DNA of 64,000 nucleotides from an uncultured Clostridia bacterium (GCA_944387545.1 CALXFE010000006.1:1-64000); one strand, 5' to 3'; shown: positions 26,590 to 36,183, numbered from the stretch's first letter. The notes: generated from the sequence alone by a model not told the origin. Numbers and translations: made by a program.

Positions 26590-27594
26590 TTAATCATTCA
26601 TATTATGTAATTTACTTTTCGGAAAAGTTATAACTAATCTTGTAAATTCATTTTCTTTTGACTGTATTTGCAACTGTAATCCTAATCTATCACATAATTT
26701 TTTTGATAAATATAACCCCATTCCTGTTGAATGTTCTTTTTTTCTGTTTGTTCCAGTAAAACCTTTCTCAAAAACTCTTAATAGGTCTGATTTTTTAATA
26801 CCGCACCCATTATCTCTAATAAATAACTTTACACTATTACCTTTATTTTCTCCCCAAATTTCAATTTCTTTTTTATCTTTATCTAAATATTTTATTGAAT
26901 TTTGAATAATTTGAGAAATTATAAATATGAGCCATTTTTCATCTGTAAATACTGTGTAATCTAAATCGTGAATATTTAAAGTAATTTTCTTATCTAACAT
27001 GTAATGTCTATATTTTAAAATAATATTATGAATAAGATCCGATAATTCTATTGCTTTTACAAAATAATCTTTTTCTGTATTGCCACTCCTTGCATAATAT
27101 AACATCTGCTCTACTAATTGATTTATTTTATCTATTTCTTGTTTTAAACTATAATCTTTATTATTCTCTAATGTAAGAGATATAGCTGATATTGGTGTTT
27201 TTATTTCGTGGACAAAACTTTCAACATATTCTTGATAATCTGCATTTTCTTTTTCTAATTCACTTATTTTATCGTTCATAGCTTTGCAAGCTTGTTTTAG
27301 TGCATAATAATAACTCTGACTTTCTATGTCAGTTGGTTTTTCTATAATTTCAGTTATTAAATATTTTTCTTCTAAGTTATCTACTAATGATATTATTTTA
27401 TTATATTTCCTTTTTTGTTTGCTATATTCTATGATTAAATATAATAGCATGAAAAATGATAATACTACTATTGTCAATGCTATATATATACCTTTAATTC
27501 CTATCATAGAAAAGAAAAATGCAATAACAATTAAAAAACTGACTTGTTCTAATATTAAAAATATCTTTTCTTCTAAAAATGTTATAAATTTCAT
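26590..27594 (-). CDS. BceS-like intramembrane-sensing histidine kinase
   Basis: 334 residues. Two adjacent N-terminal membrane segments (about 12-55) with almost no extracellular loop are the signature of intramembrane-sensing kinases, which read the state of a partner ABC transporter. The phosphoacceptor His lies in FVHEIKTPISAI (about 129), and the ATPase domain has the N-box QNSIKYLDKD and GTGMGLYL-type (STGMGLYLSKKL) G-box. It overlaps the response regulator gene by 4 bases. Together with the BceAB-like transporter upstream it should form a peptide-antibiotic sensing and resistance module at the membrane. Confidence 0.9.
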   Translation of the reverse strand: MKFITFLEEKIFLILEQVSFLIVIAFFFSMIGIKGIYIALTIVVLSFFMLLYLIIEYSKQKRKYNKIISLVDNLEEKYLITEIIEKPTDIESQSYYYALKQACKAMNDKISELEKENADYQEYVESFVHEIKTPISAISLTLENNKDYSLKQEIDKINQLVEQMLYYARSGNTEKDYFVKAIELSDLIHNIILKYRHYMLDKKITLNIHDLDYTVFTDEKWLIFIISQIIQNSIKYLDKDKKEIEIWGENKGNSVKLFIRDNGCGIKKSDLLRVFEKGFTGTNRKKEHSTGMGLYLSKKLCDRLGLQLQIQSKENEFTRLVITFPKSKLHNMND

Positions 27595-28250
27595 AGTTTA
27601 TAACCCTTTCCTCTAACATTTTCTAATAAATCTTTTATTCCTATTTCTTCTGCTTTTTTTCTTAATCTATTGATGTTTACTAATAAAATATTTTCATCTA
27701 AATAATATTTGTCATTCCATAACTTTTCTAACAATTCTTCCTTTGAAATCACTCTCTCGTCGTTCATAAAGAAATAATATAATATTCTAAACTCATTACG
27801 AGTTAATTCTATTTCCTGGTCTTTATATTTTAATAAAGATAAATGTAAATCAAGTGTATAACCCTTTTTAGTCATTTCTTTAAAATTCTTTGGATCAGTT
27901 AAATTTATTGCTCTTTTAATTTTTTCTAATAAGATTATTGTATCATAAGGTTTAGTTATAAAATCTATTCCTCCAACTTTTATACTCATTATTTCATCTT
28001 CTGTACTATCTCTGCTAGTAACAAATATAATAGGAATATTACTTTCATTTTTTATCTTTCTACATATTTCATATCCGTTTTCAAAAGGCAAATTAATATC
28101 TAAGAGAACTAAATTTGCTTCACTATTTTTAATTAGTAATGGTATGTTTTCAAAATCATTAAAAATTATTGTTTCATATCCATTATTCTTTAACAGTTTT
28201 GATAATTCCTCACGAATTTTCATATCATCTTCTACTATTGCAATTTTCAT
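27591..28250 (-). CDS. BceR-like OmpR-family response regulator
   Basis: 219 residues from the ATG at 28250, chosen because GGAGGAG lies just before it; an upstream frame to 28289 would include the promoter region. Receiver domain: acidic pocket EDD, phosphoacceptor in LVLLDINLPFENG, conserved Lys in ITKPYD. The winged-helix output domain ends with NVRGKGYKL. It likely activates the adjacent transporter when its kinase senses antimicrobial peptides. A terminator separates it from the transporter genes, so it has its own transcript. Confidence 0.92.
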   Translation of the reverse strand: MKIAIVEDDMKIREELSKLLKNNGYETIIFNDFENIPLLIKNSEANLVLLDINLPFENGYEICRKIKNESNIPIIFVTSRDSTEDEIMSIKVGGIDFITKPYDTIILLEKIKRAINLTDPKNFKEMTKKGYTLDLHLSLLKYKDQEIELTRNEFRILYYFFMNDERVISKEELLEKLWNDKYYLDENILLVNINRLRKKAEEIGIKDLLENVRGKGYKL

Positions 28251-28291
28251 ATTCTCCTCCATCCTTAATATTATACTATATTTTGTCAAAA

Positions 28292-28316
28292 GAAAGCTAG
28301 TTTAATTCTAGCTTTC
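28292..28316 (-). terminator. Terminator between the transporter and the regulator genes
   Basis: GAAAGCTAG / CTAGCTTTC, a perfect 9-bp stem with a 7-base loop, followed on the minus strand by TTTTG. It overlaps the permease stop codon. TTGACA and TATAAT elements follow right after it for the regulator gene. Confidence 0.75.
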
Positions 28317-30287
28317 CTTTAAAATTCTTTTAAATTCAAAATATGTTGCTATATAGTAAATTATATAAATTACTAAAAATACTGCTAAACCTTCTAAATA
28401 ATATGACAAATATATATAATCATTTGCTAATAATGTTTTATAAACATTATTTATTGATGTTATTAAACAAAAACTAATTATTATTGGGTATATTATAGGT
28501 AATCCGAATAGCACTAATAATTGTTTTCTTATTGTTTTATATATCTTTTCTTTCTTTACCCCTAATCTATTTAATACATCATATCTATATCTGTACTTTG
28601 TCGAATCTGTCAAACTTTGAATTGCAAGTATTGTACCAACTGACGCAATAAATATAAATGCCATATATAAGCATATTGAACATATAATAGTTGTCATTGT
28701 ATTTGTTTCTTCTATAAGTGCTCCTCTAACTGAAATTTTGTAATGCTCTATAACTTTTTTTCCTTTGCCATTTATGTAGCTTATATAATCTTCCATTTTT
28801 TCTTCTATTTTTGTTTCAAATTCTACACTTGTATCTTCTTTTGTATTTACAACTAAATGACTATCTTCTATTTCAAGATTATTTATTTTATCGTCTGGCA
28901 CAATAATTGTATAAGTTGAATTTGCAAGTCCTAACCAATATCCTTCTGTAAGTATTTCTTTTTGTTTTAATTTTACTCCATTTGACATTGTTATTTCTTT
29001 TGTTGAATCAAGCTCATTTATATATGCTTTCCCTGATGCATCCGTTATTATACTATATTCATCATCATTTAAAGTAATTGTATCTAAATTTCTCAATTCT
29101 TGTAACTCATTATAATCACTTAATTTTATTACTGGATCATACCTATTATCTTCACTTGTATAATCATAACCTGCTTCGGTGCTTAATATACTTGCTGTTT
29201 TATCTACATATATATCATAAATATATTCATTTTCTATTGTATAATCTTCATCTATAACTTCTAAAAATTTTGGTAAATTCTCTTTACTATTTGCAACTGA
29301 TATATCATAAGGTGCTTCCACATTTATTTGATAATCATATAATCCCTTATTTATGCTTGATACATTTAAAAAGAATAAAGTAAATGTAATTAACATTGAC
29401 AATGTTCCTAATGTAAATCCCATGGTTCGTGCTTTTGATGAAAAACATCTTGCTACAAACAAATTATCTTTACTATATTTTATTTTTTTATTATTTAAAA
29501 CTACTGACAAAATAAAGTCTGCTACACTTATCATTATTCCATATATGCTTATTATAATTAGAAGCATACTTAAACCTAAATACATTGGTGCTGTTTGATT
29601 TGACATTTGTTCTAATTTGAACTGTGAGTTCCAAATATATAGTCCTAAAACTCCTAGAATAACACTTATAATAAATATTATTGTACGGTGATTTTTCTTT
29701 TTCATTATCTTTTCTTCGTTTTGTTTTTCTAAATAAAGTAGTTCGTGTATGCTAATTTTTTTCATTCTTCTATTTGCTCTAAACAAAACTAAAATGTATA
29801 TAATTACAAAATATAAAACTAATAAACCAATAGATGTTAAATTCAATTCAATAAATATTGCTTGTGGCAATCCTAGTAGGCTAACAATTACCATCGACAC
29901 AAACTGACTTGCTAAAAAACCAATAGGAATTGCAATTAATAATGCAATTAAACCTATCAATAAGTTTTCTAATAAAAACATTTTTGTTATCTTCTTCTTT
30001 TTGATTCCTAATAACATATACATACCAAACTCTTTACTTCTCTTTTGAAACATAAACTTTGTTGTATAATTTATTAGATAACTGATAACCAGTATTACTA
30101 TTGCATTTATTCCATATAAAAGGTATGCAAATCTATCTAGCCCTTTTGATAATTCTATTACTGCTTCTGAACTAGATACTAAATTTAGTGCAAATATTAG
30201 AGAAAATGATATAGTAATTGTTATTAAATAAATGATGTAGTCTTTTATACTTTTTTTTACATTTCTAAATGCTAATTTACTTAACAT
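28308..30287 (-). CDS. BceB-like ABC transporter permease
   Basis: 659 residues. The arrangement is the family type: an N-terminal FtsX-like block of membrane segments, with further pairs of segments around 100-270. A large extracellular domain follows (about 300-520), which in BceB binds peptide-lipid II complexes. The last two or three membrane segments form the C-terminus. It starts MLSKLAFRNVKKSIKDYIIY, typical for the family. It overlaps the ATPase gene by 11 bases. With the ATPase it likely frees lipid II from bacitracin-like or lantibiotic peptides and signals to the kinase. Confidence 0.9.
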   Translation of the reverse strand: MLSKLAFRNVKKSIKDYIIYLITITISFSLIFALNLVSSSEAVIELSKGLDRFAYLLYGINAIVILVISYLINYTTKFMFQKRSKEFGMYMLLGIKKKKITKMFLLENLLIGLIALLIAIPIGFLASQFVSMVIVSLLGLPQAIFIELNLTSIGLLVLYFVIIYILVLFRANRRMKKISIHELLYLEKQNEEKIMKKKNHRTIIFIISVILGVLGLYIWNSQFKLEQMSNQTAPMYLGLSMLLIIISIYGIMISVADFILSVVLNNKKIKYSKDNLFVARCFSSKARTMGFTLGTLSMLITFTLFFLNVSSINKGLYDYQINVEAPYDISVANSKENLPKFLEVIDEDYTIENEYIYDIYVDKTASILSTEAGYDYTSEDNRYDPVIKLSDYNELQELRNLDTITLNDDEYSIITDASGKAYINELDSTKEITMSNGVKLKQKEILTEGYWLGLANSTYTIIVPDDKINNLEIEDSHLVVNTKEDTSVEFETKIEEKMEDYISYINGKGKKVIEHYKISVRGALIEETNTMTTIICSICLYMAFIFIASVGTILAIQSLTDSTKYRYRYDVLNRLGVKKEKIYKTIRKQLLVLFGLPIIYPIIISFCLITSINNVYKTLLANDYIYLSYYLEGLAVFLVIYIIYYIATYFEFKRILKES

Positions 30288-31044
30288 TACCTACATCACC
30301 TCCTAGAAGTGTAAGCATATCCAATATCTCATTAAAGAATTCTTTTCTTGTTTTTTCGCCTTTTATAATCTCATTAAAAATCTTACCATCTTTTAAAAAT
30401 AATACTCTTTTACAAAAACTAGCACTAAAAGAATCGTGTGTAACCATTAAAATTGTTGCTTTCAGTTTATTATTCATTTCATCCATTGTTTCTAACAAAA
30501 GTCTTGACGATTTTGAATCTAATGCTCCAGTTGGTTCGTCTGCCAATATTAGTTTTGGGTTATTGATCAATGCCCTTGCACAAGCACATCTTTGCTTTTG
30601 ACCTCCTGATACTTCATAAGGAAATTTCTTTAAAATATCACTAATTCCTAATTTATCGGCAATATTTTTAACTTTTTCATCGACCTTGTTTGTATTTTCA
30701 TTATTTATGATAAGTGATAATGAAATATTTTCTTCTATTGTTAATGTGTCTAATAAATTAAAGTCTTGAAAAATAAAGCCTAAATTTTCTCTTCTAAAAT
30801 CTGCTAAATCATCTTCTTTGACTGTTGTTATATCTCTATTATCTACAAAAATATGTCCACTTGTTACCGTGTCTATTGTAGAAACACAGTTAAGTAATGT
30901 AGTCTTTCCACTTCCAGAAGCTCCCATTATTGCAACAAACTCGCCTTCTAAAACACTAAATGAAATACCATCAACAGCCTTTGTTATATTTGTATTTACC
31001 CCATAGTATTTCTTTAAATTCTCTATTTTTAACACTTCTTTCAT
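30277..31044 (-). CDS. BceA-like ABC transporter ATPase
   Basis: 255 residues from the ATG at 31044, placed by the AAAGGAG just upstream; an in-frame extension to 31077 would swallow that site. Walker A is GASGSGKTTLL, the signature is YEVSGGQKQRCACARAL, and Walker B is LILADEPTGALD, followed by a MVTHDSFSASFCKRV switch. This is the MacB-like ATPase class used by BceAB transporters. It leads the transporter operon, behind an inverted-repeat operator at 31140-31155. Confidence 0.93.
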   Translation of the reverse strand: MKEVLKIENLKKYYGVNTNITKAVDGISFSVLEGEFVAIMGASGSGKTTLLNCVSTIDTVTSGHIFVDNRDITTVKEDDLADFRRENLGFIFQDFNLLDTLTIEENISLSLIINNENTNKVDEKVKNIADKLGISDILKKFPYEVSGGQKQRCACARALINNPKLILADEPTGALDSKSSRLLLETMDEMNNKLKATILMVTHDSFSASFCKRVLFLKDGKIFNEIIKGEKTRKEFFNEILDMLTLLGGDVGNVK

Positions 31045-31139
31045 AAAGAACTCCTTTCTCAACTTTAGTATAAACACTAAAATCTAAAATATAATTTTTC
31101 TTGTTAATTAAATTATAGCAAGTTTGTATCTAAAATAAA

Positions 31140-31155
31140 ATTACAGTTTTGTAAT
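31140..31155 (-). promoter_or_regulatory. Candidate BceR-type operator of module 1
   Basis: ATTACA-GTTT-TGTAAT, an almost perfect inverted repeat about 100 bases upstream of the transporter ATPase. It resembles the two sites in front of the second module (61910 and 63688), which share TTACA-N4-TGTAA. Confidence 0.5.
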
Positions 31156-31174
31156 AAAAGTCTGTAATATTAGA

Positions 31175-31212
31175 AAGTGGAGGCAACTATTTTTCAACAA
31201 TTACCTCCACTT
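31175..31212 (-). terminator. Terminator of the small membrane protein gene
   Basis: AAGTGGAGG / CCTCCACTT with a 20-base loop that can pair further, about 60 bases past the stop of the 83-residue gene. The tract after it is TTTCT, so it is moderate. It isolates that gene from the transporter operon. Confidence 0.6.
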
Positions 31213-31268
31213 ATTTTTCTGCATGTAGCAACATATACAACCTTAATCAGCTGTATATTGAACTCTAG

Positions 31269-31520
31269 TTATCTTCTGTTTATTTCGTTTTGTATCTCGT
31301 GATTATTTTGTAATAACCAATATCTCGTAAGCAATAGTATCGCTATTGGAATAACTGCTAAAACTGGATGCACAAACGCCAGTATCAAAGCTCCTAAAAG
31401 GAAGCATATAGCCCTTTCTTTTAATCTTAATTGATTAATTTTCAGCTGTGCTTTCAATTCATCAACTGACATTTGGTGCAATTCTTTACCATTGTAAGAT
31501 AACTTTCTGTTCATATTCAT
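31269..31520 (-). CDS. Small membrane protein, 83 residues
   Basis: A cytosolic N-terminus with a helix (MSVDELKAQLKINQLRLKER) is followed by two close membrane segments (about 40-72) and a short polar tail. I recognise no family. It starts after AGGAGG. It lies between two ABC modules with its own terminator, so its link to either is unclear. Confidence 0.55.
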   Translation of the reverse strand: MNMNRKLSYNGKELHQMSVDELKAQLKINQLRLKERAICFLLGALILAFVHPVLAVIPIAILLLTRYWLLQNNHEIQNEINRR

Positions 31521-31591
31521 TCCTCCTTAAAATTCTTTAACCAGATCATTGTTGCTACATTTATATATAAACTGCTTTTGCAGATTATAAG

Positions 31592-32266
31592 CTATTCTTC
31601 TTTATTTTTATATATTTTATATGCAATCTTATATGATATTGAATACATAATTATTGTACTAACAATTAATATTATTAGACCAAATCTAGTTATAAAATTA
31701 TTTAACATTTCCATATCTATATTGATATTGGCTTTGTTTATTAAAAAGTATATTCCTCCAATTATTGCAACTATAATAAGAACTAATATGAACATTTGGA
31801 TTCTTCCTTTTTCTGCTCCCCATTTATACATACTAGGAATTTGAACTGATTGTATAAAAGAGATTGCAAATATACCTCCCATAGTTGCTATAATTAAACT
31901 TTGGTAATCAAGATTTATTATATTTTCAGGTCTTAAATAATTCATAATATTTACAACTATTATAGTTAGTACCATTCCCAATATCCCACCTAATATAGTT
32001 GCACCTATTGCTAAAATATATTTTTCTCTTACTAACTCTTTTCTATTAGTTGGTAATGTCAAAATGTATCTATTAGACTTTGACATTTCATCATAACTAA
32101 AGGTAGAAAGTGAGATCATACCTACTATTGCACAAATTACAGTTGGTGCAATAGTAACAGCATCTGTTCCAATTATTGCAATACCACAGAATAAAATTAT
32201 TATAATCAATGATGTCTTATAGGTTGCTAAATTATATAAATCTTTTTTCAATAATCCTTTTATCAT
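31592..32266 (-). CDS. ABC-2-type transporter permease
   Basis: 224 residues, six membrane segments, matching the ABC-2/YtrC-like permeases that work with GntR-controlled ATPases. An N-terminal cytosolic stretch (MIKGLLKKDLYNLATYKTS) leads into the first segment. It is two bases from the ATPase gene, forming a tight gntR-ATPase-permease operon. Substrate unknown; relatives respond to cell-wall antibiotics. Confidence 0.85.
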   Translation of the reverse strand: MIKGLLKKDLYNLATYKTSLIIIILFCGIAIIGTDAVTIAPTVICAIVGMISLSTFSYDEMSKSNRYILTLPTNRKELVREKYILAIGATILGGILGMVLTIIVVNIMNYLRPENIINLDYQSLIIATMGGIFAISFIQSVQIPSMYKWGAEKGRIQMFILVLIIVAIIGGIYFLINKANINIDMEMLNNFITRFGLIILIVSTIIMYSISYKIAYKIYKNKEE

Positions 32267-32268
32267 AA

Positions 32269-33126
32269 TTATTTTTCCCCCTTTATATAGAATAACATTA
32301 TATCTTCAATAGATGGTTTATCAATAGTTGAAATATTATATTTGCTTCTAATAGCACTCTTATCATTTGTTAATACTTCATATTGATATTTACCTTTTTT
32401 ATAAGCAATATAATCTTTTTCATCTAATCTAATAAAATCCTCTCTACTACACTTAATTATTCCATAGTTTTCAAGCAATTCATCTGTTGGTAAATCAAAA
32501 ATTATTTTTCCTTTCTCTATAAATACTATATAATCTGATATATGCTCTAAATCTGTTGTAATATGTGTTGATAATAATATTGATCTTGTTTCATCTTCTT
32601 CAATATATTTTCTAAAAATATCTAATATTTCATTTCTTACAATAGGATCGAGACCACTTGTTGGTTCATCTAATATTAAAAGTTTAGGATCATGAGATAT
32701 TGCAGTTGCAATTTTTAATTTCATTCTCATACCACTTGAAAAATCTTTTATTAATTTATCTGTAGGTAAGTTAAATTGTTTTAAAAGATTTATATATTTA
32801 TTTTCATTCCATGTTTTATAAAAATCTTTCATTATGGAATTGACTTGTTTTGCTGTTAGATACTCTGATAAAAAGCTATCATCTAACACAACACCTGTTT
32901 CTTCTTTTATTTCTTTTTCATTGTTTTTGCTATCTTTTCCAAATATCTTTACAGTTCCTTCTGATTTAGTAATGTTTAGTATTGACTTAATTGTAGTAGT
33001 TTTTCCTGCTCCGTTTTCTCCTATTAATCCTACAATGCACCCCTGTGGTACATTGAAACTAATATTTTTAAGTTCAAAATCTTTATATTTTTTTGAAACA
33101 TTTTGTAATTCAATATTATTTTCCAT
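32269..33126 (-). CDS. ABC transporter ATPase (GntR-linked)
   Basis: 285 residues from the ATG at 33126, placed by GAGGGGGA 8 bases upstream and by its position one base past the regulator stop codon. A TTG at 33144 is in frame but lies in the ribosome binding site. Walker A is GENGAGKTTTIKS, the signature FSSGMRMKLKIATAI and Walker B LLILDEPTSGLDP. The C-terminal 70 residues are a typical extra domain of such exporters. Confidence 0.92.
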   Translation of the reverse strand: MENNIELQNVSKKYKDFELKNISFNVPQGCIVGLIGENGAGKTTTIKSILNITKSEGTVKIFGKDSKNNEKEIKEETGVVLDDSFLSEYLTAKQVNSIMKDFYKTWNENKYINLLKQFNLPTDKLIKDFSSGMRMKLKIATAISHDPKLLILDEPTSGLDPIVRNEILDIFRKYIEEDETRSILLSTHITTDLEHISDYIVFIEKGKIIFDLPTDELLENYGIIKCSREDFIRLDEKDYIAYKKGKYQYEVLTNDKSAIRSKYNISTIDKPSIEDIMLFYIKGEK

Positions 33127-33127
33127 A

Positions 33128-33505
33128 CTAAAAATCCCCCTCAAATATCATTTTAAATAATTCTTTCACTTCATCTTCCGAAATATTTGCTATTTTTGAA
33201 ATATTATAAACTTTCTCTATATAATCTTGAATTTCTTTTAGCTTTTCTTCTTTGATCAGTTCTAAATTTTTAGGAGCAACGAAACTTCCTTTTCCTTGAA
33301 CTGTTTTTATAAATCCTGCCTGTTCTAATTCATCATAAGCCCTTTTTACTGTTAAAAAACTAATTTTTAAATCATTTGCTAAATTTCTTACAGATGGTAA
33401 CATATCTTCTTCTTTCAATTCATTGGAAAATATAGCTTCTTTTATAGCATTTTCTATTTGTTCATAAATCGGCACACTACTATTATTACTAATTATAATA
33501 TTCAT
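33128..33505 (-). CDS. GntR-family regulator (YtrA-like)
   Basis: 125 residues: an N-terminal winged helix (PSVRNLANDLKISFLTVKRAYDELE) and only a short C-terminal helix pair, as in the YtrA subfamily that represses linked ABC operons. GGAGGG precedes the ATG. Its promoter region holds repeated GTTATAA-type half-sites that may be its own operator. Confidence 0.9.
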   Translation of the reverse strand: MNIIISNNSSVPIYEQIENAIKEAIFSNELKEEDMLPSVRNLANDLKISFLTVKRAYDELEQAGFIKTVQGKGSFVAPKNLELIKEEKLKEIQDYIEKVYNISKIANISEDEVKELFKMIFEGDF

Positions 33506-33542
33506 ATTTTCCCTCCTTACTGTTATTCTCTGTTATGTATTT

Positions 33543-33570
33543 ATTATAACACTTTATAACAACAAGTCAA
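33543..33570 (-). promoter_or_regulatory. Promoter of the gntR-ABC operon
   Basis: On the minus strand TTGACT (33570-33565), 16 bases, TATAAT (33548-33543). GTTATAA and TTATAAC half-sites in and around the spacer form a likely operator for the GntR regulator. Confidence 0.65.
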
Positions 33571-33598
33571 TACTTTTCAAAAAAATTTTTTCATACTA

Positions 33599-33660
33599 AA
33601 AGAGAATCACTATTTCTAATGATTCTCTCTCGAAATTAAAAGTAGATATTTTGTGTTTTA
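33599..33660 (-). repeat. Hairpin repeat, copy A (terminator)
   Basis: On the minus strand GAGAATCATTA and TAGTGATTCTC form an 11-bp stem with a GAAA loop, followed by TTTTAG. It lies past the nuclease-like gene. The hairpin and part of its flank match copies at 44,880-44,940 and 56,475-56,535. Confidence 0.75.
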
Positions 33661-33719
33661 AGGTATTTTTTGTAGTATCATAATATAACTTTTTCTTTTG
33701 TGCATTTAGTTATTTATAC

Positions 33720-34652
33720 CTAAATACCTATTTGTTCTTTAAGAAATTCTAATTCTTTCTCGTATGTATTGCAAGTGTATGGAATTTCAATTAAAGGTAT
33801 ATTATTTCTTTTAGCATAATTCTTTTTCAATTTATCATTTTCCATTTGGTTTTCAAACTGTGGATCACCACCAAATTCTTTTACAGGTTGATAATGTTGT
33901 ATTCCCTGACATTCGATTAAACATTTTATACAACCATTAGAATCAAAAATTGCAAAATCATACCTTAGTAAATTGCTATTTTTCATTAAATCAGGGAACG
34001 ATATTTCCACTTTATATTTTATATTATTTTCCTCAAATATTTTTATAGTTCTCCATTGAAAAGAGGATATTTTATGGCAATCACAATATGCATTACTATA
34101 ATAGCCTTTCGTTGCATTTCTTCCGTAATTATCATTTCTAATTTCAAAATCTAAAGCACTAAAGATATGTTCTTTATTACACAAATAGCAAACACATTTA
34201 TATTTTTTGTCTATTTTTATGTGTTTTATCCTATTTCTTCGTGTTTTCTCAATATATGAATAATATTCATAATTTTCATCTATACATTCTAATATATCTA
34301 GTGATTCGTGTATAGTATTGAGATAATTCGTATCATAGTTTTTGCTTTTGTCATATTCAACATCAGTATAACAATTTTCACTACAATATTTAAGCTTTCT
34401 TGCTAGCAAAACTTCTTTCCATAAAAAGTATTCTTTTCCACATCTACATTTACATATATAATATTCTTGCATTTTAAAGTCTTTCGGCAATTCGCCATTT
34501 TTTATTTTTTGTTTAATATCTATTTGTCTCTTTAAATTAGCCTCTACAACAGGATCAGTTATAGGCTCTTTAGGATATGAATTATTATCTCCAATTATTG
34601 TAAAACAACCATATTTAGTTCCTATAGTTAATTCCTGTTGTTTTTTATTCAT
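33720..34652 (-). CDS. Zinc-ribbon protein with a nuclease-like C-terminus
   Basis: 310 residues. It has three cysteine-rich patches (YICKCRCGKEYFLW with KYCSENC, KCVCYLCNKEHIF, and YCDCHK), which look like stacked zinc ribbons. The C-terminal domain (about 215-310) reads LRYDFAIFD, then KCLIECQGIQHYQPVKEFGG and NNIPLIEIPYT. That is the layout of a PD-(D/E)XK-type endonuclease with Asp and Glu-x-Gln in place. Similar proteins occur in phages and mobile elements as stand-alone or homing-type nucleases. The activity is inferred. AGGTTAAAG precedes the start. It is followed by hairpin copy A. Confidence 0.6.
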   Translation of the reverse strand: MNKKQQELTIGTKYGCFTIIGDNNSYPKEPITDPVVEANLKRQIDIKQKIKNGELPKDFKMQEYYICKCRCGKEYFLWKEVLLARKLKYCSENCYTDVEYDKSKNYDTNYLNTIHESLDILECIDENYEYYSYIEKTRRNRIKHIKIDKKYKCVCYLCNKEHIFSALDFEIRNDNYGRNATKGYYSNAYCDCHKISSFQWRTIKIFEENNIKYKVEISFPDLMKNSNLLRYDFAIFDSNGCIKCLIECQGIQHYQPVKEFGGDPQFENQMENDKLKKNYAKRNNIPLIEIPYTCNTYEKELEFLKEQIGI

Positions 34653-34681
34653 CTTTAACCTCCAAATTGTAATTTGTCTTT

Positions 34682-34936
34682 TTAATCTTGACTTTTAAAT
34701 GGATGTTTTAATTTATTTTTAATCTCAGTACCTATAATTCTCATAACAATTTCATATAATTTATTTGCTTCATTTTCATCTAAATTTATTTGTTTTTCAA
34801 ATTTTTCTATTATTTTTTCCTTATTCTTTTTCCCTATAATAAATGTATCTTCTACAATATTATTTATTGTATTGCATCTTTCTTCATTATAGCTTGTTTG
34901 TTTTGATAATTCTTTTATAAATTCACTTTTATTCAT
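34682..34936 (-). CDS. Small helical protein downstream of an XRE regulator
   Basis: 84 residues starting MNKSEFIKELSKQTSYNEER, all-helical, charged, with the feel of an HU-like or DUF-type small DNA-associated protein. I do not recognise a family with confidence. Its start overlaps the end of the XRE gene by 8 bases, so it is translationally coupled to it. Confidence 0.55.
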   Translation of the reverse strand: MNKSEFIKELSKQTSYNEERCNTINNIVEDTFIIGKKNKEKIIEKFEKQINLDENEANKLYEIVMRIIGTEIKNKLKHPFKSQD

Positions 34937-35798
34937 TACTTTCTACCTTACCATATATTTTTCCTTTTGAATCTAATTGTATTTGATGTCCATAATCAAA
35001 TATATAATAAATACATATTATAATTAAAACATAAAAAATTTTTGTAATTTCATAATCAATATTCATATCTATCTTTGTAATCCATTGAAACAATGTCCCT
35101 GATACATCTGGGAATATTAAATATGATATAAATAATATTGCTACTCTTTTTATGTTTTTTAAATTTTCTAAAGTAAATGGTGTATCTCCTTTACTTATAC
35201 TATCAAACAATTTTGCAAGATATAACATTGCAAATGAAATTATCATAACAGAAATAGTTAGACATATCATAATAATCTCTGTATACAATATAATTTCTAA
35301 TTTAGAATGCTCTTCAAATACATTTACTATTGTGTTAGTTGTCATTTGGTCTAAATTAAATTCCATTACATTTTTATCTGCTACTATAATACTTCCATTG
35401 TCCACATTTGTATTATTTATTACTGACGGAATAAATAGCATACTCATAATCATTACTGCACTAATAATTATGGTTATAACTTGTAATATTTTTGAAAAAA
35501 TTGAAATAGTTTTACTTACTATTTTTAATTTGTTCTGTTTTTCCTTATTAAATTTTACGACACTCATTTTTACTTCTTTATCTAATGAATCAAAATCTAA
35601 AATATTATCATTAACTAGATCATTTAATTTGCAGTGAAATATTTTACAAAGTTCAAATATTCTGTTCATTTCTGGATATGCAGTTCCATTCTCCCATTTT
35701 GAAACACTTTGTCTTGACACTCCAATTTTCTCTGCCAATTTTTCTTGGCTAATTTTTTGTTTTTTTCTTAAATTATATAAATTTTCGCCAAACTTCAT
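34929..35798 (-). CDS. XRE regulator with a DUF2975-like membrane domain
   Basis: 289 residues. The N-terminal helix-turn-helix (QEKLAEKIGVSRQSVSKWEN) is followed by a linker and four membrane segments (about 100-280) in a DUF2975-like block. A membrane-tethered repressor could sense envelope or membrane state. GGAGGA precedes the ATG. It forms an operon with the small helical protein. Confidence 0.8.
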   Translation of the reverse strand: MKFGENLYNLRKKQKISQEKLAEKIGVSRQSVSKWENGTAYPEMNRIFELCKIFHCKLNDLVNDNILDFDSLDKEVKMSVVKFNKEKQNKLKIVSKTISIFSKILQVITIIISAVMIMSMLFIPSVINNTNVDNGSIIVADKNVMEFNLDQMTTNTIVNVFEEHSKLEIILYTEIIMICLTISVMIISFAMLYLAKLFDSISKGDTPFTLENLKNIKRVAILFISYLIFPDVSGTLFQWITKIDMNIDYEITKIFYVLIIICIYYIFDYGHQIQLDSKGKIYGKVESNE

Positions 35799-35963
35799 TA
35801 GATGTTCCTCCTTTCAAGTTCAATCTTAGATTAAATGAGTGATTTTTTCTATCAACTTTTAGTTGCACTTTTATAATTTTGCAATACTTTTTAAATTGCA
35901 ACCAAAACTTTACATCTCGATAAATTACTATTTGTGTATTTTTTTACATATATCTAATATTGG

Positions 35964-36164
35964 TTAATCCTCCAATGATGTATCAACATAATAGGTCATT
36001 GGACTTCCCATTTCAATTTTATAATATTTCATTTTTTTAATTTCTTCTGGTGCATCCTCAACCATTCCTTCATAGGCTTCAATTCCATCTACAATTACTT
36101 TTATATTTAGTAATCTTCCAGATCCTATTGGCATATAATTTCTTCTTTTTTGATTCTCTTCCAC
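35964..36164 (-). CDS. Small hypothetical protein, 66 residues
   Basis: It starts at a GTG with GGAG 8 bases upstream. Sequence: MEENQKRRNYMPIGSGRLLN and on, likely a compact beta-rich fold (LNIKVIVDGIEAYEGMV). No family recognised. It is the last gene of a four-gene run of small proteins, all minus strand, spaced by 20 bases or overlapping. Confidence 0.5.
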   Translation of the reverse strand: MEENQKRRNYMPIGSGRLLNIKVIVDGIEAYEGMVEDAPEEIKKMKYYKIEMGSPMTYYVDTSLED

Positions 36165-36183
36165 TTTGTAATCTCCTATCTAG

